This document shows positions 60,625-64,000 of a stretch of DNA of 64,000 bases, piece by piece (the first letter of the stretch is position 1; every line of letters begins with the position of its first letter). The notes beneath the pieces were generated by a model. The model worked only from the letters and a program-made list of their open reading frames with translations. It ran no database searches and was not told where the DNA came from. The position numbers were made by a program, and so were the translations under genes. Origin of the DNA: Adiantum capillus-veneris (Eukaryota > Streptophyta > Polypodiopsida > Polypodiales > Pteridaceae); the NCBI GenBank assembly GCA_014529385.2, contig CM043945.1:153451741-153515740 (forward strand). Reading direction: 5' to 3'.

Positions 60625-62061
60625 TTACTTATCCTTGAGCATTTCCTTGATGAAATGATACTTCACATCCACATGCTTTGTCTTTGAGTGATAAACTGGA
60701 TTGCGAGCCAATTGTATAGCACTTTGACTAACACAATATAACACAGGCATCTCTTCTTTGATTCCCAAATATGTTACTAGTCGATTAAGACAAATTGATT
60801 CTTTGCATGCCTCTGATGCTGCAACATATTCAGCCTCTGTAGTAGACTGAGTAACACAATCTTGTAATCTAGAACGCCATGATACTGCTTCACCAGCCAA
60901 TGTAAAGACATACCCTGACGTAGACCTTCGGTTGTCTAAGTCACCTACATAATCTGAGTCTGTAAAACCCTTTACACTTAGCTCCTGACTCCCATAGCAT
61001 ATACGCATACTCTTTGTAGCTTTCAGGTATCTCAATATTCCTTTCACTGCCTCCCAATGTTTCTTGCCTGGGTTTGACATGTATCGACTTACTACTCCCA
61101 CTGCAAATGCAATGTCTGAGCGAGTAGCAATCATTGCATACATTAAACTACCCACTGCAGACGCATATGGAATCTTATCCATTTCAGCATGTTTTTCCTC
61201 AGGCATAGGACAATCTTGTTTGCTAAGTTTCACATATGGTGGCAATGGAACACTCAATGCCTTTCCCTTCTCCATATTGAAACGTTGCAAAACCTTGTCA
61301 ATATACTCTGTTTGAGATAACCAAATCAACTTCTGTGATCTATCTCTCTCAATGCGCATACCAAGTCTATGACTTGCCTCACCCATGTCTTTCATGTCGA
61401 ACGATTTTTCCATCTTTGAATTCAAAGATGAAATTTCTTCCAAGTGCTTGCCAGCAATCAACATGTCATCCACATACAAAATAAGGATCAGCCAACTGCC
61501 ATCCTTAGCCTTCTTTGTATATAGACAGTGATCAAACTCACTACGTTTGTAGCCTTGAGAAAGCATAAACTTGTGGAACTTATGGTACCATGCCCTCGGT
61601 GATTGTTTTAAGCCATAAAGACTCTTTAAGAACTGGCATACCAAATATTCCTTGCCTTTCTCAACAAACCCTTCTGGCTGCTGCATGGAAATTTCCACAT
61701 CTAAATCACCATGCAAGAACGCTGTTTTAACATCCATTTGGTGCAACACCAAATCTAATATGGCAACCAATGCAAGAAAGCATCTCAATGTAGTCATCTT
61801 GACCACCGGAGAGAAGACTTCATCAAAGTCAATGCCTTGTTCTTGCTTAAAGCCCTTGGCAACAAGCCTTGCTTTGTACTTTGGCTGACTATCATGAACG
61901 GTGATCTTATACCTATAAACCCATTTACAAGGTAGATCCTTTTTTCCCTGTGGTAATTTAACTAGCTTCCATGTCTGGTTTTTATGCAGAGCTGTTATCT
62001 CTGACTGCATGGCCAATTGCCAATCCGGGAGTCCTTCATTTGCACTGCTTCCTTGTAACAT
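60625..62061 (-). CDS. Copia C1 reverse transcriptase and RNase H, open frame
   Basis: 478 codons without a stop. Order: WVYRYKI and KARLVAKGFKQEQGIDF (fingers), VVKMTTLRCFLAL, MDVKTAFLHGDL, SLYGLKQSPRAWY, catalytic YVDD in LILILYVDDMLIAG (about 61475), LGMRIERDR, VGSLMYAMIATRSDIAFAVG, then RNase H (FTDSDYVGDLDNRRSTSGY, TEAEYVAA, HVDVKYHFIKE). All expected blocks are present, making this the best-kept enzyme frame in the window. It is shifted by one frame relative to the integrase ahead of it (near 62010-62050), so the polyprotein as a whole is not continuous. The first Met is simply where the open frame begins. Confidence 0.9.
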   Translation of the reverse strand: MLQGSSANEGLPDWQLAMQSEITALHKNQTWKLVKLPQGKKDLPCKWVYRYKITVHDSQPKYKARLVAKGFKQEQGIDFDEVFSPVVKMTTLRCFLALVAILDLVLHQMDVKTAFLHGDLDVEISMQQPEGFVEKGKEYLVCQFLKSLYGLKQSPRAWYHKFHKFMLSQGYKRSEFDHCLYTKKAKDGSWLILILYVDDMLIAGKHLEEISSLNSKMEKSFDMKDMGEASHRLGMRIERDRSQKLIWLSQTEYIDKVLQRFNMEKGKALSVPLPPYVKLSKQDCPMPEEKHAEMDKIPYASAVGSLMYAMIATRSDIAFAVGVVSRYMSNPGKKHWEAVKGILRYLKATKSMRICYGSQELSVKGFTDSDYVGDLDNRRSTSGYVFTLAGEAVSWRSRLQDCVTQSTTEAEYVAASEACKESICLNRLVTYLGIKEEMPVLYCVSQSAIQLARNPVYHSKTKHVDVKYHFIKEMLKDK

Positions 62062-62968
62062 GAAGGCTCATTGCAATCAGTCAACATGACATAGTTCATA
62101 GATGGAACAAACCGATCAGGAGGTCGCGTGACACATCCAGATCTACGCACAATAGGTGGCTCAGGCTCAACCACAACCTGTGGTTCCAATCTATCCTGTC
62201 CTTGCTCCTCTTGAGCCCTGACATTTTGTCTTGCACGTGCAGGTCCATGTTCTTGGAAGACAACTCTTCTAATCTCCTCAACCCTCTCTGGTTTAGAATG
62301 ATATTTGGATTCATTAAAGTGAACATCATTGCTGCGGATAACCTTTCTGGATTCGGGATCCCAAAGTCTGTACCCCATCTCACCAGAATTACCATAGCCT
62401 AGAAAGATGCACTTTCTACTCTTTGGCTCAAGTTTGTTCCTAAATTCCTTTGGAACGTGAGTATATGCCTCACAGCCAAAGACTCTAAGATGCTTGTATG
62501 AGGGAATTTTGCCTGACCATACCATCTCTGGCACTGAATCCTTCTGCAAAACCTTGCTAGGAGATCTATTTATAAGATGAACAGCTGTTGATACAGCTTC
62601 AGCCCAAAACCCATTTGGCAGTTGTGCATTAGACAACATACTTCTGACCTTCTCTTGTATGGTCCTATTCATCCTCTCAGCAACACCATTTTGAGGAGGA
62701 TTGTAAGGAGCAGTAAGTTCACGTTTTATACCTTTTGACTCACAAAAGTCCTGAAAGGCCTTTGAAACATACTCTCCACCATTGTCAGTGCATAAGCATT
62801 AAACGCTTCATCCTTGTCCTTGATAAAGTAAACCCATACTTTCCTCGAGTAATCATCTATAAATGTCATAAAGTAAGAAGCTCCCCCTAGAGATAGGTTA
62901 AGCATAGGTCCACACAAATCACTATGAACAAGTGCCAACTGTGTATCTCTAGGACTCTTGTGGTCCAC
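61995..62968 (-). pseudogene. Copia C1 integrase
   Basis: It starts abruptly at about 62968 with the first catalytic Asp region LVHSDLCGPM and FIDDYSRKVWVYF. Near 62790-62800 about 50 nt are missing and the frame shifts, placing the second Asp (TDNGGEYVS) in a different frame. The catalytic Glu region (QNGVAERMNRTIQ, about 62665) and the C-terminal part (LRVFGCEAY, VPKEFRNKLEPKS, CIFLGYG) are open to 61995. The zinc-binding pre-integrase domain that should precede it is absent here; a suitable one, with no integrase after it, lies at 21620-21740 on the plus strand. Confidence 0.85.
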
Positions 62969-62985
62969 TCAAAACCTGTGACTGT
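62955..62985. other. Right rearrangement breakpoint
   Basis: On the minus strand, the end of X integrase (SQVLSG) meets the start of C1 integrase within about 20 bp. One integrase is followed head to tail by another, which no single Copia polyprotein has. Confidence 0.65.
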
Positions 62986-64000
62986 GGCCTCACATTTTGT
63001 ATAACCACATCATCTTTTACATCAGCCCCAATAGTACCACGTGCATTACTGTACCAGCTGCTCATCTCATCAAAGACTACATCTCTGCTCACTCGTAATT
63101 CTCGTGTAGTAGGATTGTAGCACCTGTACCCCTTTTGTTCAAGGGAATATCCCACAAGAATACATTTCTCTACTTTAGGATCCAATTTCCTACGCAACTC
63201 ATCTGGTACATGCACGTAAGCTATGCAGCCAAACACTTTCAAGTGTGCCAAATCAGGCTTTGTACCTGTGAACTTTTCCTCAAGTGTTACATCATGCACC
63301 GCAGCTGTAGGTGTCCTGTTCATAATGTACACAGCTGTATTTATGGCTTCAGCCCAAAAATGATGAGGCATGTTCTTCTCATTCATCAATGCATGTGCAA
63401 CCTCTGCAATGTGCCTGTTTTTCCTTTCTGCGACCTCATTCTGTTGTGGATTTTATCTGCATGTAAACTGCCTGCGTATACCATGCATTCGCATAAAATC
63501 TGAAAAATCATTGGAGAAGTACTCTCCCCCTCCATCTGACCTCAATGTCTTGATTTGCATATCTGTCTCCTTCTCAATCATGACTTTGAAGTCTTGAAAG
63601 TGACCAAACACTTCACTTTTGTTACGCATGAAGTAGACCCATACTTTCCTTGTATGGTCATCAATGAAAGAGACATAATACCTGCAACCATGTATACTTG
63701 TAGTATCGGTTGGACCCCAAACATCTGTGTGCACCACCTCAAGTGGCTTTTTACATACATTGCGCTCATGTGGAAATGAGCCCTTTGACTGTTTTCCAAA
63801 CTGGCATGCTGCACACACTTTATGCATACCATCCACCTTGAATTTGGGCAAACCTTTTACAATCTGTTTTGATTGCATGCTGCGCAATCTCTGCTCATTG
63901 ACATGGCCAATGCGTTTGTGCCAAATGTCAACATCAGCAACAACACCTGTGCCATGTGCAAATAATGCAGCTTTTACCTCAAGCATGTCTACATTCAGCG
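62969..64000 (-). pseudogene. Copia X pre-integrase and integrase (5' half, runs off the window)
   Basis: One frame from the window edge (first Met at 63986) to 62949, broken by a single TAA at 63453. Pre-integrase: IWHKRIGHVNEQRL and VCAACQFGKQSKGSF. Integrase: VVHTDVWGP (first Asp, about 63720), FIDDHTRKVWVYF, LRSDGGGEYF (second Asp), the stop, then QQNEVAERKNR (Glu, about 63425), ISRTP-type and LKVFGCIAY, KCILVGYS and RVSRDVVFDEMS. Integrase joins element DNA to the genome. The sequence differs strongly from the C1 integrase. Its own reverse transcriptase would lie downstream but is replaced here by C1; the 21755-23625 segment fits that role. Confidence 0.85.

Overview
The window is nuclear DNA from a land plant, packed with decayed repeats. 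The evidence is plant-type Copia and Ty3/chromovirus LTR retrotransposons (tRNA-Met primer sites beginning TGGTATCAGA), spliceosomal GT-AG intron signals, and plant-style FCP1-like phosphatase remnants. No bacterial operons, rRNA or tRNA genes were seen, and no host gene looks intact. A ParB-like/amino-methyltransferase remnant and a remnant recalling the DUF7869 family hint at a bryophyte, lycophyte or fern rather than a flowering plant, but the species is not resolved.

Layout. 1-8355 is a diverged satellite built from a roughly 50-bp and a roughly 88-bp module, with higher-order duplication of about 3.8-4.4 kb. From 8356 to 18365 the same satellite, thinner and then dense again (14180-17545), alternates with broken genes on the + strand: a ParB-like plus DNA-methylase-like gene (8370-10246), a SET-like gene (11057-11563) and two FCP1-like phosphatase remnants (12541-13740, 17917-18365). 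18690-19002 is a small tandem array into which a Copia element (called C1 here) inserted.

19003-23919 and 60226-64000 are best read together. The left locus has a C1 5' LTR, primer site, gag, protease and pre-integrase joined to the reverse transcriptase, RNase H and 3' LTR of another Copia element (called X). The right locus, on the minus strand, has X pre-integrase and integrase joined to C1 integrase, reverse transcriptase, RNase H and 3' LTR. The parts add up to exactly two elements, and the outer flanks of the two C1 LTRs are adjacent halves of one target repeat. This indicates a reciprocal exchange that inverted about 41 kb between two oppositely oriented Copia elements.

Inside the inverted segment lie LTR-like fragments, a perfect 75-bp-arm palindrome and a 26-G run (27.1-27.4 kb), a polypurine block (29.1-29.4 kb), a DUF7869-like pseudogene (29790-31529), a foldback MITE (33352-33801), a duplicated gene fragment on the minus strand (34-35 kb), a Copia 3' end with LTR (36.2-37.4 kb), a Ty3 chromovirus remnant with LTRs of about 4 kb (38758-48972), a third Copia remnant (48973-50655, minus), Ty3 gag/protease remnants (52-56.5 kb), a fourth Copia remnant (58.2-59.4 kb) and a Ty3 integrase tail (59.6-59.9 kb).

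The Ty3 element is notable: its LTR carries a TATA box near its start, nine to ten copies of a 150-bp repeat in the presumed transcribed leader, and a 55-codon open frame ending at a splice-donor-like site. A phase-compatible acceptor lies beyond the primer site, suggesting a spliced gag. All assignments come from reading the sequence; no database search was possible.
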